The notes: a model not told the origin generated them from the sequence alone. 64,000 nucleotides of DNA from an uncultured Microbacterium sp. (GCF_943912325.1 NZ_CALTTX010000001.1:1-64000), one strand, 5' to 3'; positions 31,398 through 41,017 are shown, numbered from the stretch's first letter. Translations and numbers: made by a program.

Positions 31398-33042
31398 GCG
31401 CACACGCGGCGCGGCGCGCCCCCGGTCGGGAGTGTTGCTGCTCCCCCATGGCGGCGCGCGAAGCCTCTCCCGTCGCGAGCGTGTGTGGCTTGCTGTCGCT
31501 CTCGTCGGAGCGTTCGCGTTTCTCGTCTGGGGTATCGGTCGCCCCTCGCTCTGGTACGACGAGATCGCGACTCTCTCGGCATCGGCGCGGTCTCTGCCCG
31601 ACCTCTTCGCGCTGACGGGGCAGGTCGATGCCGTGCACGGGGCGTACTACACGCTCATGCACGCCGTCGTCGCGGTACTCGGCGAGAGCGAGACCGCCTT
31701 GCGGCTGCCGAGCGCGGCGTGCGCGGCGCTCGCGAGCGCAGGTGTCTACGCGCTGGCACGCCGCTTCGCGGGGGTCGCCCCGTCGGCCGGTGCGGCGGTG
31801 CTGTTTCTGCTGCTCCCCCGCACGACGTGGATGGCGGTCGAGGCACGTTCGTTCGCAGTGTTCTCGCTCGTGCTCATCGCGCTCGGGCTTGTCTGGGTGC
31901 AGGCACTCGTCGCACCGCGGCGCTGGCCGTGGGCGGTTGCGTACGGCGTGCTCGCCTGGCTGAGCGTCTCGCTCTATCTCTTCACGGCGCTCGTGGTCGC
32001 CGCGCAGGTGCTCGCGCTCCTCGGCGCTCTCGCACTACGTCCGTCCGCGCGAGCCGCCCTGTGGGCGCGCACGTGGCCGTTGCTCGTGGCGGCGGCGATA
32101 GCCGCCGCGGCCTCGGTTCCGCTTGCCGGGTGGGTCTCGGCGCAGCAGGGTCAGCTCGGGGGCACGCGCCCCATCAGCACCCATACGCCCGCTCAACTCG
32201 CGGTTGAAGCGCTGTTTCTCACGAGCAGGCCCGGGGCGCTCGCCGCGATCGCGCTCGTCTCCCTCGCGATCGCCGTCGTCGCCGTGCGGCTCGCACGGGC
32301 ACGGATCAACGCGGCGCGCACGAGCGAACCCGTGAATACGGCCGTCGCGGCCGAAGGGACGGTCACCGTCCCGGTCGGGTGGTTTCTCTGGAGCTGGGCG
32401 ATCCTGCCACCCGCCGCGCTGATCGGCGTGACGGCGGCGGGAACCGTCGTGTTCCAGCCGCGGCAGCTGACGATGATCGCGCCGGCCCTCTGCATCGGGG
32501 CGGCGCTGCTGATCTTCCGCGCCGCTCCCCGGCCCGCGGCGTGGGTCGCGGTTGCGCTCATCGCGGCGCTGTGCGCCCCCGTGTGGTGGTTCACGCGCGC
32601 CCCCGAGGCGAAGGGCACCGATTGGCGCGAGGTCGCCCAGACGCTATCGGCGACCGCGACCCCCGGCGACGCCGTCGTCTTCAGCCCGTCGTGGATCAGC
32701 GGCGCGGCCGTGCGGTACGCGACCCCCCTCATCCCCCTCGCCTATCCCGAGACCCGAGGATTCGACGAACCGGCGCTCGTGCGCACGCCGCTCGATGCGC
32801 AGTCGCTGTTCGGCGACCGCTATCCGCTCGCCGACATCGACCTCAGCGGACGCGACCGAATCTGGCTCGTCTCGAGCCGCGCCGCCGAGATCGATGCCGT
32901 CTCGTCGGGCTCGGCACAGACCGAAGAAGGCGACTCCGCCGCGCGCGTGGCGGCCGATCGCGCGACTCTCGAAGCCGCGGGATTCCACCTCGACGACAGC
33001 ATCGAGACCCCGCTCAGCCGCCTCGAGCTCTGGACCCGCTGA
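31375..33042 (+). CDS. Glycosyltransferase family 39-like membrane mannosyl/glycosyltransferase
   Basis: A 555-residue membrane protein of the GT-C fold. The first transmembrane helix (about 35-53) is followed by the GT39-type loop SLWYDEIATLSASARSLPDL, with Asp-Glu as the expected catalytic acidic pair, and HGAYYTLMHAVVAV. About ten helices come next and an extracytoplasmic C-terminal domain closes the protein (TDWREVAQTLSATATPGDAV). Such enzymes move sugar from a polyprenyl-phosphate donor to an exported acceptor; the Dpm-like gene at 42895 could supply the donor. The GTG at 31375 overlaps the preceding gene by 23 nt; a GTG at 31432 is an alternative. Confidence 0.82.
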   Translation: MSTPLAAERTRGAARPRSGVLLLPHGGARSLSRRERVWLAVALVGAFAFLVWGIGRPSLWYDEIATLSASARSLPDLFALTGQVDAVHGAYYTLMHAVVAVLGESETALRLPSAACAALASAGVYALARRFAGVAPSAGAAVLFLLLPRTTWMAVEARSFAVFSLVLIALGLVWVQALVAPRRWPWAVAYGVLAWLSVSLYLFTALVVAAQVLALLGALALRPSARAALWARTWPLLVAAAIAAAASVPLAGWVSAQQGQLGGTRPISTHTPAQLAVEALFLTSRPGALAAIALVSLAIAVVAVRLARARINAARTSEPVNTAVAAEGTVTVPVGWFLWSWAILPPAALIGVTAAGTVVFQPRQLTMIAPALCIGAALLIFRAAPRPAAWVAVALIAALCAPVWWFTRAPEAKGTDWREVAQTLSATATPGDAVVFSPSWISGAAVRYATPLIPLAYPETRGFDEPALVRTPLDAQSLFGDRYPLADIDLSGRDRIWLVSSRAAEIDAVSSGSAQTEEGDSAARVAADRATLEAAGFHLDDSIETPLSRLELWTR

Positions 33043-33046
33043 CGCA

Positions 33047-33074
33047 CACGCACACGCATTCAGACGTGTATGTG
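33047..33074. terminator. Possible bidirectional terminator between convergent genes
   Basis: CACGCACACG (33047-33056) and CGTGTATGTG (33065-33074) can form a 10-bp stem with one mismatch and one G-U pair around an 8-nt loop, in the 75-bp gap between convergent genes ending at 33042 and 33118. There is no T-run. Confidence 0.3.
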
Positions 33075-33117
33075 GCGCCCCCGGTGCACGCTGCGCGAGC
33101 GATGCGTAGAGTGCGCC

Positions 33118-33891
33118 TCAGTCGAGCGCCGGTCCGCCGGTGGTTCCGGCGTCGGTGTTGTACGCATCGAGCACGGCCTCGAGCGAAGCATCCATCTTCA
33201 ACGCTCCGCCCTCGAGATACAGCCCACGCGTGCAGAACCGGCGCAGGTCTTCTTCGTTGTGCGAGACGAAGAACAGCGTCTTTCCCGCCGTGAGCAGTTC
33301 GTCGATGCGCGCGTAGCACTTCTCGCGGAAGGCCTTGTCGCCGACCGCGAGCACTTCGTCGACGATGAGGATCGGCTCGTCGAGCGACGACATGACCGAG
33401 AACGCCAGACGCACCTTCATGCCGCTCGAGAGGTGCTTGTAGGGCGTTTCGACGAATTCGGCGATCTCGGCGTAGTCGATGATCTCGTCGAAGCGGGCGT
33501 CGATGTCGGCTCGCGTCATGCCGTGCAGGCCCGCCATGAGCCGCACGTTCTCGCGCACCGTCAGATCGTTGACGAACCCACCCGTCAGTTCGATGAGCGG
33601 GGCGATGCCACCGTTGACGCGCACCGAGCCCTCATCGGGCAGCAGCACTCCCGTGACGAGCTTGAGCAGGGTCGACTTGCCCTGCCCGTTGCGGCCAACG
33701 ACGCCGATCGCTTCGCCCGGCGCGACGTCGAACGATACGTCGCGGAGCGCCCAGAACTGGCCCATGCGGGGGCGTCGCTTCGAGCCGCCGAAGAGGTCTT
33801 TGATGCTCCGGGAGCCGCGACGATCACGACGGAAACGGATGCCGAGACCCGAAACCTCGATCGCGGGTCGGCCGCTCACGTGCTCGCTCAT
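33118..33891 (-). CDS. wzt: Polysaccharide ABC exporter ATPase, short Wzt type
   Basis: A 257-residue ATPase. Walker A is GRNGQGKST (66-74), the signature LSSGM is at 154-158, and Walker B ILIVDE at 174-179 is followed by the VLAVGDKAFREKC box of polysaccharide exporters. The protein ends soon after the nucleotide-binding domain, so the C-terminal carbohydrate-binding domain of longer Wzt proteins is missing. This short form resembles the mycobacterial galactan exporter RfbE. The ATG overlaps the wzm stop by one base (TGATG). With its partner it would flip a finished lipid-linked glycan outward. Confidence 0.93.
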   Translation of the reverse strand: MSEHVSGRPAIEVSGLGIRFRRDRRGSRSIKDLFGGSKRRPRMGQFWALRDVSFDVAPGEAIGVVGRNGQGKSTLLKLVTGVLLPDEGSVRVNGGIAPLIELTGGFVNDLTVRENVRLMAGLHGMTRADIDARFDEIIDYAEIAEFVETPYKHLSSGMKVRLAFSVMSSLDEPILIVDEVLAVGDKAFREKCYARIDELLTAGKTLFFVSHNEEDLRRFCTRGLYLEGGALKMDASLEAVLDAYNTDAGTTGGPALD

Positions 33892-34700
33892 CACAGCTCC
33901 TTCGCCATCGCGCGCTCGAGCTTGCGGAACGTCAGCCCGCCGACGAGCAGTAGCGCCGCCGTGATGACGAGCCCGACGAGCACCGTGAAGGTGTCCCACT
34001 GACCGGGGAAGAACCCGACGCGGTAGAGGATGAAGATGCCGGCGAGCGGGTTGAACGCCGCGAGCTGCGAGAACGCGCCCGGCAGGTCCGCAACGCCGTA
34101 GATGACCGGCGAGGCATAGAACAGCACTCGCAGGATGAGCTTGGTCGTGCGTTCGAGGTCGACCCACAGCACGCACGTCGGCGCGACGAGCAGGCCGATC
34201 CCGAGCAACAGCAGACTCTGCCAGACGATCGCAACGGGGAAGAGCAGGATGCCCCAATTGACGGTCGCGCCCGTGAAGATCGCGAAAACGATGAGCACCG
34301 GCAGGGCGAAGACGAACTCGACGCCCTTCGACACGATGATCCGGTTGATCCAGATCGAGCGCGGAATCGCGAGCGAACGCACGAGCTTGGCGTCTTTGTT
34401 GAATGCCCACGTGAAATCGGTAACGGCCGCGTTGAACCACACCCACGGCAAGAGAGCTGCGAGGAGGAACACGATGTAGGGCGTCTCACCGACGCGCGAG
34501 CGGTCGAACACCTGCGTGAAGACGAACCAGTAGATCAGGCTCATCGCGAGCGGATCGAGGATCGACCACAGGTAGCCGAGGGCGCTCGTCGCGTAGCGCA
34601 CGCGCAGGTCGCGTTCCGACAGCAACCACATCGAGTGCAGGTAGCGGCGCGGCGACCCGGGGGCGCCGATCGTGGCGCGGCGCGCGGCAGGTCGAGACAT
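33891..34700 (-). CDS. wzm: Polysaccharide ABC exporter permease, Wzm type (galactan-like)
   Basis: A 269-residue ABC-2 permease with six transmembrane helices. An amphipathic N-terminal interface helix reads YLHSMWLLSERDLRVRYATS and the family block ALGYLWSILDPLAMSLIYWF follows. The C-terminus KLERAMAKEL is characteristic of Wzm proteins. The ATG at 34700 is preceded by TAGAAT at N7 (leaderless); a GTG two codons upstream is possible. The pair resembles RfbD/RfbE of mycobacteria, which exports galactan. Adjacent galactofuranose genes point to the same cargo class. Confidence 0.92.
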   Translation of the reverse strand: MSRPAARRATIGAPGSPRRYLHSMWLLSERDLRVRYATSALGYLWSILDPLAMSLIYWFVFTQVFDRSRVGETPYIVFLLAALLPWVWFNAAVTDFTWAFNKDAKLVRSLAIPRSIWINRIIVSKGVEFVFALPVLIVFAIFTGATVNWGILLFPVAIVWQSLLLLGIGLLVAPTCVLWVDLERTTKLILRVLFYASPVIYGVADLPGAFSQLAAFNPLAGIFILYRVGFFPGQWDTFTVLVGLVITAALLLVGGLTFRKLERAMAKEL

Positions 34701-34707
34701 CCTCACG

Positions 34708-34713
34708 ATTCTA
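34708..34713 (-). promoter_or_regulatory. -10 box TAGAAT of leaderless wzm
   Basis: Minus-strand TAGAAT ends 7 nt before the ATG at 34700. The 77-nt gap to the upstream gene's stop at 34778 otherwise shows nothing, so wzm-wzt probably has its own promoter. Confidence 0.55.
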
Positions 34714-34777
34714 CGATGCGGGATGCCTCGGGCGATGCCCGGGACGCGTCGAGGGAGTACCGGTCAGGCCACGCTCG

Positions 34778-36841
34778 TCAGGGAAGCGGCCCGCACTGGT
34801 CGATGCGGTACAGGCTCGTCTCGCCGTCGGTCAGAACCTCGGTGAAAAGGCCCGCGCGCACGGCTGCGTTCGGCCCGGGAAAGAGGTTTCCCGCGGGGTC
34901 GCCGCCCGCGAGCTCGTGGGCGTTGTAGAGCACGTAGCGCACGCGCAAGTGATTGAGCGCGTCGCAGACGGCCGGGTCTGTCGTGATGTCTTGCAAGCGC
35001 GCGGCAAGCAGCAGCCGGTCGGGATCCCACTGCCCGTTGACGTGCGGGAAGACGGGTTCGCGGCCGGCCTCGATCCACACGAGCGTCGACCCGCCCCACG
35101 GGTCGGCGAGGATGCCCTGCCCCTCGGGTACGACATCGGCGACAGAGCGCAGGAACGCGAGCTGCGCGCGCGAGGCGATCTCGGTCGTCGCGTGCGCTTC
35201 GGGAGTCGTGAAGACTCGGGCGATCGCGCCGCTCATGCCTCCGCCGATGAGAGCGGCGACCGACGTCAGCGCGACGAGCCCGGCCACGACCGCGGCGGAC
35301 CACGTGCGCGCGAGCGGGAGAGGCGCGCCGACCGCACTCGCGCGAGCCGTCCGTCGCCCGTGCACGAAGCGCAGGATCGCGAGCACACCGAGCGTCGCAA
35401 GCATGACGCCGATGACGGGCAGGCCCGAGCTCAAGCGGTAGCGGTCCTTGTACCAGAGCCCCGTCGCGAGCTTCGTGACGACGTCGTCGCTTCCGGCCGC
35501 CAACGCGAACAGCAGCGCGAGGGCCGCGTACGACACGACGAGCCACCGCAGCCGCGGCAGACGCCACGCGGCGATCCCGCCGGCGAGAACGGCGAGAGCG
35601 AGCAGAAGCGCGGGCCACGTCGACCGGGCGCCTTCGCCGACGAGCCACGACTGCGCGAGCACCTGCCCGAGCCCTGACCAAACCGACTGCACGGCCTTCG
35701 CTTGCGGCCCGCCGAGCCGGTCGTCGAGCGGTCGCGTGAAAAGGCCCAGGCGCGCGACGAGGTACCAGAACGCGACCGCCGCAGCAATGCCCGCGAACAC
35801 GACCGCGCCGATTCCGGCGAGGCGCACGCGCCGACGTCGGGTACCGCCGTAGTTCCACTCGCGACGCGCCAGCCACGCCACGCGCCACGCGACGAGCGGC
35901 ACGAGCAACACCGCGAGCGTCACGAGAACACGTGGCTGACCGAAGGCGACCGCGCCCACCCCGAGCACCGGGCCCGCGACCGCGAGTAGCCGCCGCCAGG
36001 GGCGATGGCCACCGACGGCGACGAGTTCGCGTCCGGCGAGCATGAACAGCGCCAACGCCCCGGGCACGAGCGCGGTCGCGACGAATGTCGGGTAGAGCGT
36101 CCCCCACGCGAGCAGCGCATACGGAAAGGCACCGAACCCCGCCGCGATCGGCAGCGCGGTGACCGCGACGCGCGTCGCGCTGAACCCGCCGAGCACGAGC
36201 TGCGCGAGCCAGGCGGCACCGGGCAGCCAGATCGCGGCGGCGACGACGAGCCAGGCCGCATTCGACGCCACGGCGACCGACGAACCGCTGACCATCACGA
36301 TCGCCGCGACGAGCGAATGCCACCCCGACGGATAGAACGCGAAGGTCTTGCCGGTCTCGATCATGGTCCGCAAGGTCAGCGACGAGGCATCCCCCGACTG
36401 CAGAATGTGCGCGATGGCCGAGAGGTGGAAGACGTTGTCATACGTCTGACTGAAGGACTCCGGCGATGCGACGCCCCAGAACGCGACGAGCGCGATGAGC
36501 ACGGATGCCGCGAGCCACGCGGCCCCGATCGCCCCGAGCGCACGGCGTCGGGGAGCGCGAGACCGAGGCATCCAATCGCCTCGCGAAAAACGGCGCGCGA
36601 CGGCCGCGATTGCGCCGATCACGAGCGCGACGACGAGCGACTGCCACGGCGCGAACGCAACGCCTGCGAGCGAGAAGGTGACCCCCGCGACTCCGAGGCA
36701 GAACACCCCCGCGACGCCCGAAACGGCGAATCGGCCGAGGCCGCGCACGCCGATCGGCGCCGTCGCGACGAGGCCCGGCGCGAGCACGATGAGAATCCCG
36801 GCGAGCAACGGCGCCGCTACCCCGAACCACGCGGTCGTCAT
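34778..36841 (-). CDS. DUF6541-type polytopic membrane protein, likely GT-C glycosyltransferase
   Basis: A 687-residue protein with about 12-13 transmembrane helices and a soluble C-terminal domain (ILADPWGGSTLVWIEAGREP, ending YRIDQCGPLP). The loop after the fourth helix, FSQTYDNVFHLSAIAHILQS with GKTFAFYPSGWHSLVAAIVM, is the DUF6541 signature; the Asp-containing segment corresponds to the acidic loop of GT-C enzymes. Such proteins are found in actinobacterial envelope polysaccharide loci. The ATG at 36841 overlaps the stop of the GlfT2-like gene (ATGA), so it is the fourth gene of an operon that starts at 40948. Donor and acceptor are unknown. Confidence 0.8.
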   Translation of the reverse strand: MTTAWFGVAAPLLAGILIVLAPGLVATAPIGVRGLGRFAVSGVAGVFCLGVAGVTFSLAGVAFAPWQSLVVALVIGAIAAVARRFSRGDWMPRSRAPRRRALGAIGAAWLAASVLIALVAFWGVASPESFSQTYDNVFHLSAIAHILQSGDASSLTLRTMIETGKTFAFYPSGWHSLVAAIVMVSGSSVAVASNAAWLVVAAAIWLPGAAWLAQLVLGGFSATRVAVTALPIAAGFGAFPYALLAWGTLYPTFVATALVPGALALFMLAGRELVAVGGHRPWRRLLAVAGPVLGVGAVAFGQPRVLVTLAVLLVPLVAWRVAWLARREWNYGGTRRRRVRLAGIGAVVFAGIAAAVAFWYLVARLGLFTRPLDDRLGGPQAKAVQSVWSGLGQVLAQSWLVGEGARSTWPALLLALAVLAGGIAAWRLPRLRWLVVSYAALALLFALAAGSDDVVTKLATGLWYKDRYRLSSGLPVIGVMLATLGVLAILRFVHGRRTARASAVGAPLPLARTWSAAVVAGLVALTSVAALIGGGMSGAIARVFTTPEAHATTEIASRAQLAFLRSVADVVPEGQGILADPWGGSTLVWIEAGREPVFPHVNGQWDPDRLLLAARLQDITTDPAVCDALNHLRVRYVLYNAHELAGGDPAGNLFPGPNAAVRAGLFTEVLTDGETSLYRIDQCGPLP

Positions 36842-38454
36842 GCGGGAAGATCCAGGATGCCTCGCCAACGCTTCACCGAGGCGAGCTCGGGCGCCGCCGC
36901 GCGATACGCCGCCGCGAGCCGCGGCCAGCGCCGCCAGAGCCGCCACGCCGTCGCGACGGAGCCCGCGGCAATCGCTAGGCGCACCCCGAGACCCGGCGCA
37001 TCGGCCTCACCCAACCGCGTCGCGTACGACCGTACCTCGGGCGCGCGTGTGCCGAGCCACGCGGGGAGCGCATCGGGGCCCACCATCGCGTCGTCGGCCG
37101 CGAGTCGGCGCAAACGCACGGCGCCCGGCGCCCCCGACAGCAGCACCTTCAGGTCACCGAGCAACGAGTGCACGACGACCCCTGTGCCGCGGCGCTGCCG
37201 GGAGTGCAGTAGTTCGGTGATGAGACGGTTGCGGTGCAAGAAGTACGCCTCCCACGTGCGGGTCGGGTTCTTGCCGTCCCACCCCAAGTGCCAGACGGCA
37301 ACGCCCGGAACGCTCACGGTCGGCACGCCCGCCGCGCGTGCGCGCAGTGCGAACTCGACGTCGTCGCCCTTCAAGAACAACGGCAGGGCGACGCCGACTT
37401 CGCGCAGCACCGACACGGGGATGAGGCACATCCACCAGCCGTTGTAGTCCGAGTGCTCGACACGGTGGAAAAAGGACGCATCGCGGAATCCGGTCACGGC
37501 GAAGTCGTGGTTGTACGCCCCCTGTCGCTGCAGCCGCACCCAGCCCGTGCGCTCGTCCCACTGCTCCGATTGCGTGTAGAGCCGTGCGCGGTCATCGAGG
37601 TGGAGCATCCCTCCTCCGACGATCGTCGGACGCGTCGTCGCATTCGCGAAGCGGATCGCCCGCGCGAGAGCCTCGGGTTCCGAGATCGCGTCGTCGTCGA
37701 GCACGATGTGGTGGCGTGCAGTCCCGTCGGCGAGCGTTTCGAGCATGCCGCGCGAGAATCCTCCCGAGCCGCCGAGGTTCGGCTGGTAGACGACACGCAG
37801 GCGGTCGCCGAGCCGGGCCGCGACCTCGGCGAAGCCGGGCTGATCGGCAACGTGGTCGGTGCCCTGGTCGACGAGCACGACGCGCGAGACGAGGGGGTCG
37901 AGGTCGGGGGTCTCGGCGATTGCGCGCAACTGCGCGAGCGCGTGCGGCGCGCGGTTGAACGTCGTGATCCCGACGCTCGCGGTTCCCTCGTCGGTCGTCG
38001 GCGCGTCCACCCACCATGCGGCATCGGTGAGTGTCAGACCGCGCTCGCCGGCTTCGAGATCGATCCAGCACGCGCCGCCGTCGGCGAAAGATGCCAGATC
38101 GATGGATGCCTCGACCGCGGCCTCTCCGTCGATCACGAGCACCTCGAGCGTGCGCTCGCGGCCGAGACCGTCGGAGCGCACGAGACGCAGCACCCCGGAT
38201 CCGGCGAGCGATGCGCGAAGGCGCGCGTGCGAAGCATCCGTGAATCGTGTCCAAAAAGCCGCGGGAAACGCATTGAAATACGAACCCAGCGACACCGTCT
38301 CATCGGGGGCGAGCGTCAGCGACGTGCGCGCGTCGATCGTGGGCGAGGACGGCTCGGTGCCGTGCGATCGATCGAAATAGAGCGGCGCGATCTCGTCGGC
38401 ATCGGCCGTCGGGAACACCACGCGCCAGGCGAGGGATTCGGAGCCGGCGCTCAT
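36838..38454 (-). CDS. GlfT2-like galactofuranosyltransferase
   Basis: A 538-residue GT2 enzyme with the three-part layout of GlfT2: an N-terminal beta-sandwich (1-150), the GT-A domain, and a helical C-terminus. VGITTFNRAPHALAQLRAIA starts the catalytic domain, NLGGSGGFSRGM (226-237) is the family signature, and DDD (253-255) binds metal and UDP-sugar. FLKGDDVEFALRARAAG and VAVWHLGWDGKNPTRTWEAY complete the active site. GlfT2 polymerises galactofuranose in mycobacterial galactan. The glf gene overlaps directly upstream (ATGA), making a donor-plus-transferase pair. Confidence 0.9.
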   Translation of the reverse strand: MSAGSESLAWRVVFPTADADEIAPLYFDRSHGTEPSSPTIDARTSLTLAPDETVSLGSYFNAFPAAFWTRFTDASHARLRASLAGSGVLRLVRSDGLGRERTLEVLVIDGEAAVEASIDLASFADGGACWIDLEAGERGLTLTDAAWWVDAPTTDEGTASVGITTFNRAPHALAQLRAIAETPDLDPLVSRVVLVDQGTDHVADQPGFAEVAARLGDRLRVVYQPNLGGSGGFSRGMLETLADGTARHHIVLDDDAISEPEALARAIRFANATTRPTIVGGGMLHLDDRARLYTQSEQWDERTGWVRLQRQGAYNHDFAVTGFRDASFFHRVEHSDYNGWWMCLIPVSVLREVGVALPLFLKGDDVEFALRARAAGVPTVSVPGVAVWHLGWDGKNPTRTWEAYFLHRNRLITELLHSRQRRGTGVVVHSLLGDLKVLLSGAPGAVRLRRLAADDAMVGPDALPAWLGTRAPEVRSYATRLGEADAPGLGVRLAIAAGSVATAWRLWRRWPRLAAAYRAAAPELASVKRWRGILDLPA

Positions 38455-39590
38455 GCGAGCGTGTTGTGCCACATCGACAGCGCGGATCCGATGGCCATGT
38501 GCATGTCGAGGTATTGGTAGGTGCCGAGGCGTCCGCCGAAATGCACGCCCGTCTCGCCCTTAGCGAGCTCACGGTAGGCCAGGAGTCCGGCGCGGTCTTC
38601 GGGGGTGTTGACCGGGTAGTACGGTTCGTCGGCGCGGGTCGCGAAGCGGGAGAACTCGCGCATGATGACGGTCCGGTCGGTCGGGTACCGGTCGGCGCGT
38701 TCGGGGTGGAAGTGCTTGAACTCGTGGATGCGGGTGTAGGGCACGTCGGCGTCGGCGTAGTTCATGACGCTCGTTCCCTGGAAGTCACCGACCTCGAGGA
38801 CCTCTTCTTCGAAGTCGAGCGTGCGCCACGACAGCTCGCCCTCGGCGTAGTCGAAGTACCGGTCCACCGGGCCGGTGTAGACGACCGGCACCTGCCCGAC
38901 GGTCGCGCTCTTGTTGAGTGGTTGCGTCTCGTCGAAGAAGTCCGTGTCGAGCTTGACGTCGATGTTCGGGTGATCCGCCATGCGCTCGAGCCACGCCGTG
39001 TACCCGTCGGTCGGGAGCCCCTCCCACGTGTCGTTGAAGTACCGGTTGTCGTACGTGTACCGCACGGGCAGGCGGCTGATGATCTCGGCCGGAAGCTCCC
39101 GCGGATCGGTCTGCCACTGCTTCGCCGTGTAATCACGAATGAACGCCTCATAGAGCGGCCGCCCGATCAGCCCGATGCCGCGCTCTTCGAGGTTCTGCGC
39201 AGCCTTCGGATCGAACTCCCCCGCCAACTCCTGAATCAGCGCCCGCGCCTCGGCCGGACCGTGCGCGGACTGGAAGAACTGGTTGATCGTGCCGAGGTTG
39301 ATCGGCAACGGAAACACCACGTTCTTGTGGTTCGCGTACACCCGGTGGACGTAGTTCGTGAACGTCGTGAAGCGGTTGACGTACTCCCACACCGTCGCAT
39401 TCGACGTGTGAAACAAGTGCGCCCCGTACCGGTGCACCTCGATCCCCGTCGACGCCTCAGCCTCGCTATACGCGTTACCACCGATGTGCGAACGGCGATC
39501 GATCACCGTCACCCGACGGCCAGCATCCGCCGCCCGCTCAGCAACCGTCAGGCCGAAAAAGCCCGAACCCACAATCATGATGTCGGTCAT
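38451..39590 (-). CDS. glf: UDP-galactopyranose mutase
   Basis: A 379-residue flavoenzyme that converts UDP-galactopyranose to UDP-galactofuranose. The FAD-binding start is MIVGSGFFGLTVAERAADAG. GGNAYSEAEASTGIEVHRYGAHLFHTSN is replaced here by its key parts: the conserved GGN at about 38-40 and HRYGAHLFHTS at about 53-63. YTAKQWQTDPRELP, RYTYDNRYFNDTWEGLPTDG and a C-terminal GGRLGTYQYLDMHMAIGSAL are hallmark segments. The length equals that of bacterial Glf. It overlaps the GlfT2-like gene and the GT87-like gene by 4 nt each. Presence of this enzyme means galactofuranose is made. Confidence 0.97.
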   Translation of the reverse strand: MTDIMIVGSGFFGLTVAERAADAGRRVTVIDRRSHIGGNAYSEAEASTGIEVHRYGAHLFHTSNATVWEYVNRFTTFTNYVHRVYANHKNVVFPLPINLGTINQFFQSAHGPAEARALIQELAGEFDPKAAQNLEERGIGLIGRPLYEAFIRDYTAKQWQTDPRELPAEIISRLPVRYTYDNRYFNDTWEGLPTDGYTAWLERMADHPNIDVKLDTDFFDETQPLNKSATVGQVPVVYTGPVDRYFDYAEGELSWRTLDFEEEVLEVGDFQGTSVMNYADADVPYTRIHEFKHFHPERADRYPTDRTVIMREFSRFATRADEPYYPVNTPEDRAGLLAYRELAKGETGVHFGGRLGTYQYLDMHMAIGSALSMWHNTLA

Positions 39591-40948
39591 CTCGCCTCCA
39601 CAGTAATCAGGTTCGCAGAACTCGGCCTGACAGCCGTTGAAGGGCGGCCGGCGAAATCAGAGCGAAGAAAGCCAGCGGCGAAGTAAAACAGCAACGCCGC
39701 TCGAGCAAGAATTCCGGCCGCCAGGAGCGCAGCCGGCCCGTCCGTTGAGGCCCCATCGACGACCAGGACGAAGGTCCGGAAGACCCCGGCCATGATGGCC
39801 ACGTCAGCCACGAAGTAGAGGATGACGGGGAGGGTTTTTACCGTGAGGAGGGCGAAGAACGGCAGCAACCAGAGAAGATACTGGGGTGAGTTCACCTTGT
39901 TGAGCACCATAAATGCGGCGAGCATCGAGCCGGCGAGCGGAATCCACGGGAACTCCCCCTCACGGCGCGCCCGAATGATCGCAGCCACGGTCACGGCAAG
40001 AAGTCCGGCAGCAGTCGCGATCGCGGCAATGACGGTGAGTTCTTTGGTCTTGTCGACGAGATCTACGCCGAGCAGGTGCGGAACCCACCACCAGATCGCC
40101 ATCGTGTTGTTGTCGAGTTCGCGAAGACTCTGGAAGGCGAATGATGCCTTCCATCCATCGGTGGCGAAAAGCACGAACGGAAGGTTGATGAGAATCACGA
40201 CCACCCCGCTCATGAGGAACGGCCAGACGAAACGCCACGGCGAGAAGCGAGACGCGCCTCCCCGATCCTCGCCCGGCCACGCATACCAGAGCGCGAGAGG
40301 CAGTACGAAAAGCAACGGGTAGAGCTTTGCCGCACCGCCGATCCCGAACGCCACCGATGCCAACGCCACCAGCGTGACGTTGCGCCGCCGGGAGGCAACG
40401 CCGAGCGCGATCCCCAAAGTAGCGAAGAACACCGGCAGAACGTCGACGTTGTACGCGACGTAAAGCACGAGGGCAGGTGCCGCGGCCCAGAAATACGCGC
40501 GTCGGCCAACGAGTACGAAGAGTATGAAGGTCACAGCGGCTGCGAGAAGCGTGAGCAACGCCCCCGTCGCCAGGATGAACCCACGATCACTCGAAACGGG
40601 AAGCGCGGTTAGCCACAAGAAGAGTCCGCTCAGCGCGGGGTACTCGATCACGCCGCCCGTCAGCTGACGATCATCGGTGAGCGATCCAACATAAGGGAGC
40701 GCGTGATCCCAGAGCTCGCGGTACCGCCAAAGCGCCGTCAGGTCGCTGTAGCACAGCTGGGCACCGAACCTCCGCAGCTCCTCCGTTGACCAGGCATCGA
40801 GGTTCTGGGGTACGCCTGTGCAGGGGAGCTTGCTCAGAGTGCTCGATGCGCCCAGCACGAGCGTGACGAGCACAGCCGGAATACTCGCAATCGCGCGGCG
40901 GGAGAGCCGAGAGGTAGCCACGCGATGCATCGTGTTCTGCTGTCCCAT
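39587..40948 (-). CDS. GT87/DUF2029-like polytopic glycosyltransferase
   Basis: A 453-residue membrane protein with about 11 transmembrane helices. After the first helix the loop has LCYSDLTALWRYRELWDHAL and GGVIEYPALSGLFLWLTALP, which match the acidic loop and the EYPxL motif of DUF2029/GT87 polyprenyl-phosphate-sugar transferases. The ATG at 40948 follows GGTGGAGACG; a longer frame reaches into rmlA and is rejected. It heads the operon GT87-glf-GlfT2-DUF6541, in which every junction overlaps by 4 nt. Base composition is visibly less GC-rich than in the flanking backbone genes. Confidence 0.82.
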   Translation of the reverse strand: MGQQNTMHRVATSRLSRRAIASIPAVLVTLVLGASSTLSKLPCTGVPQNLDAWSTEELRRFGAQLCYSDLTALWRYRELWDHALPYVGSLTDDRQLTGGVIEYPALSGLFLWLTALPVSSDRGFILATGALLTLLAAAVTFILFVLVGRRAYFWAAAPALVLYVAYNVDVLPVFFATLGIALGVASRRRNVTLVALASVAFGIGGAAKLYPLLFVLPLALWYAWPGEDRGGASRFSPWRFVWPFLMSGVVVILINLPFVLFATDGWKASFAFQSLRELDNNTMAIWWWVPHLLGVDLVDKTKELTVIAAIATAAGLLAVTVAAIIRARREGEFPWIPLAGSMLAAFMVLNKVNSPQYLLWLLPFFALLTVKTLPVILYFVADVAIMAGVFRTFVLVVDGASTDGPAALLAAGILARAALLFYFAAGFLRSDFAGRPSTAVRPSSANLITVEAR

Positions 40949-41017
40949 CGTCTCCACCGGGTTTCGGGTTAGGTAGTGCACGTAACTTCCCGGTGCCTCA
41001 TGGCAGGATAGTCCGTT

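Noticed and set aside
33047..33074. Mobile-element terminal repeat at the left edge of wzt
   Set aside because: Stem is short and imperfect with no matching partner or transposase; it is better read as a weak terminator.
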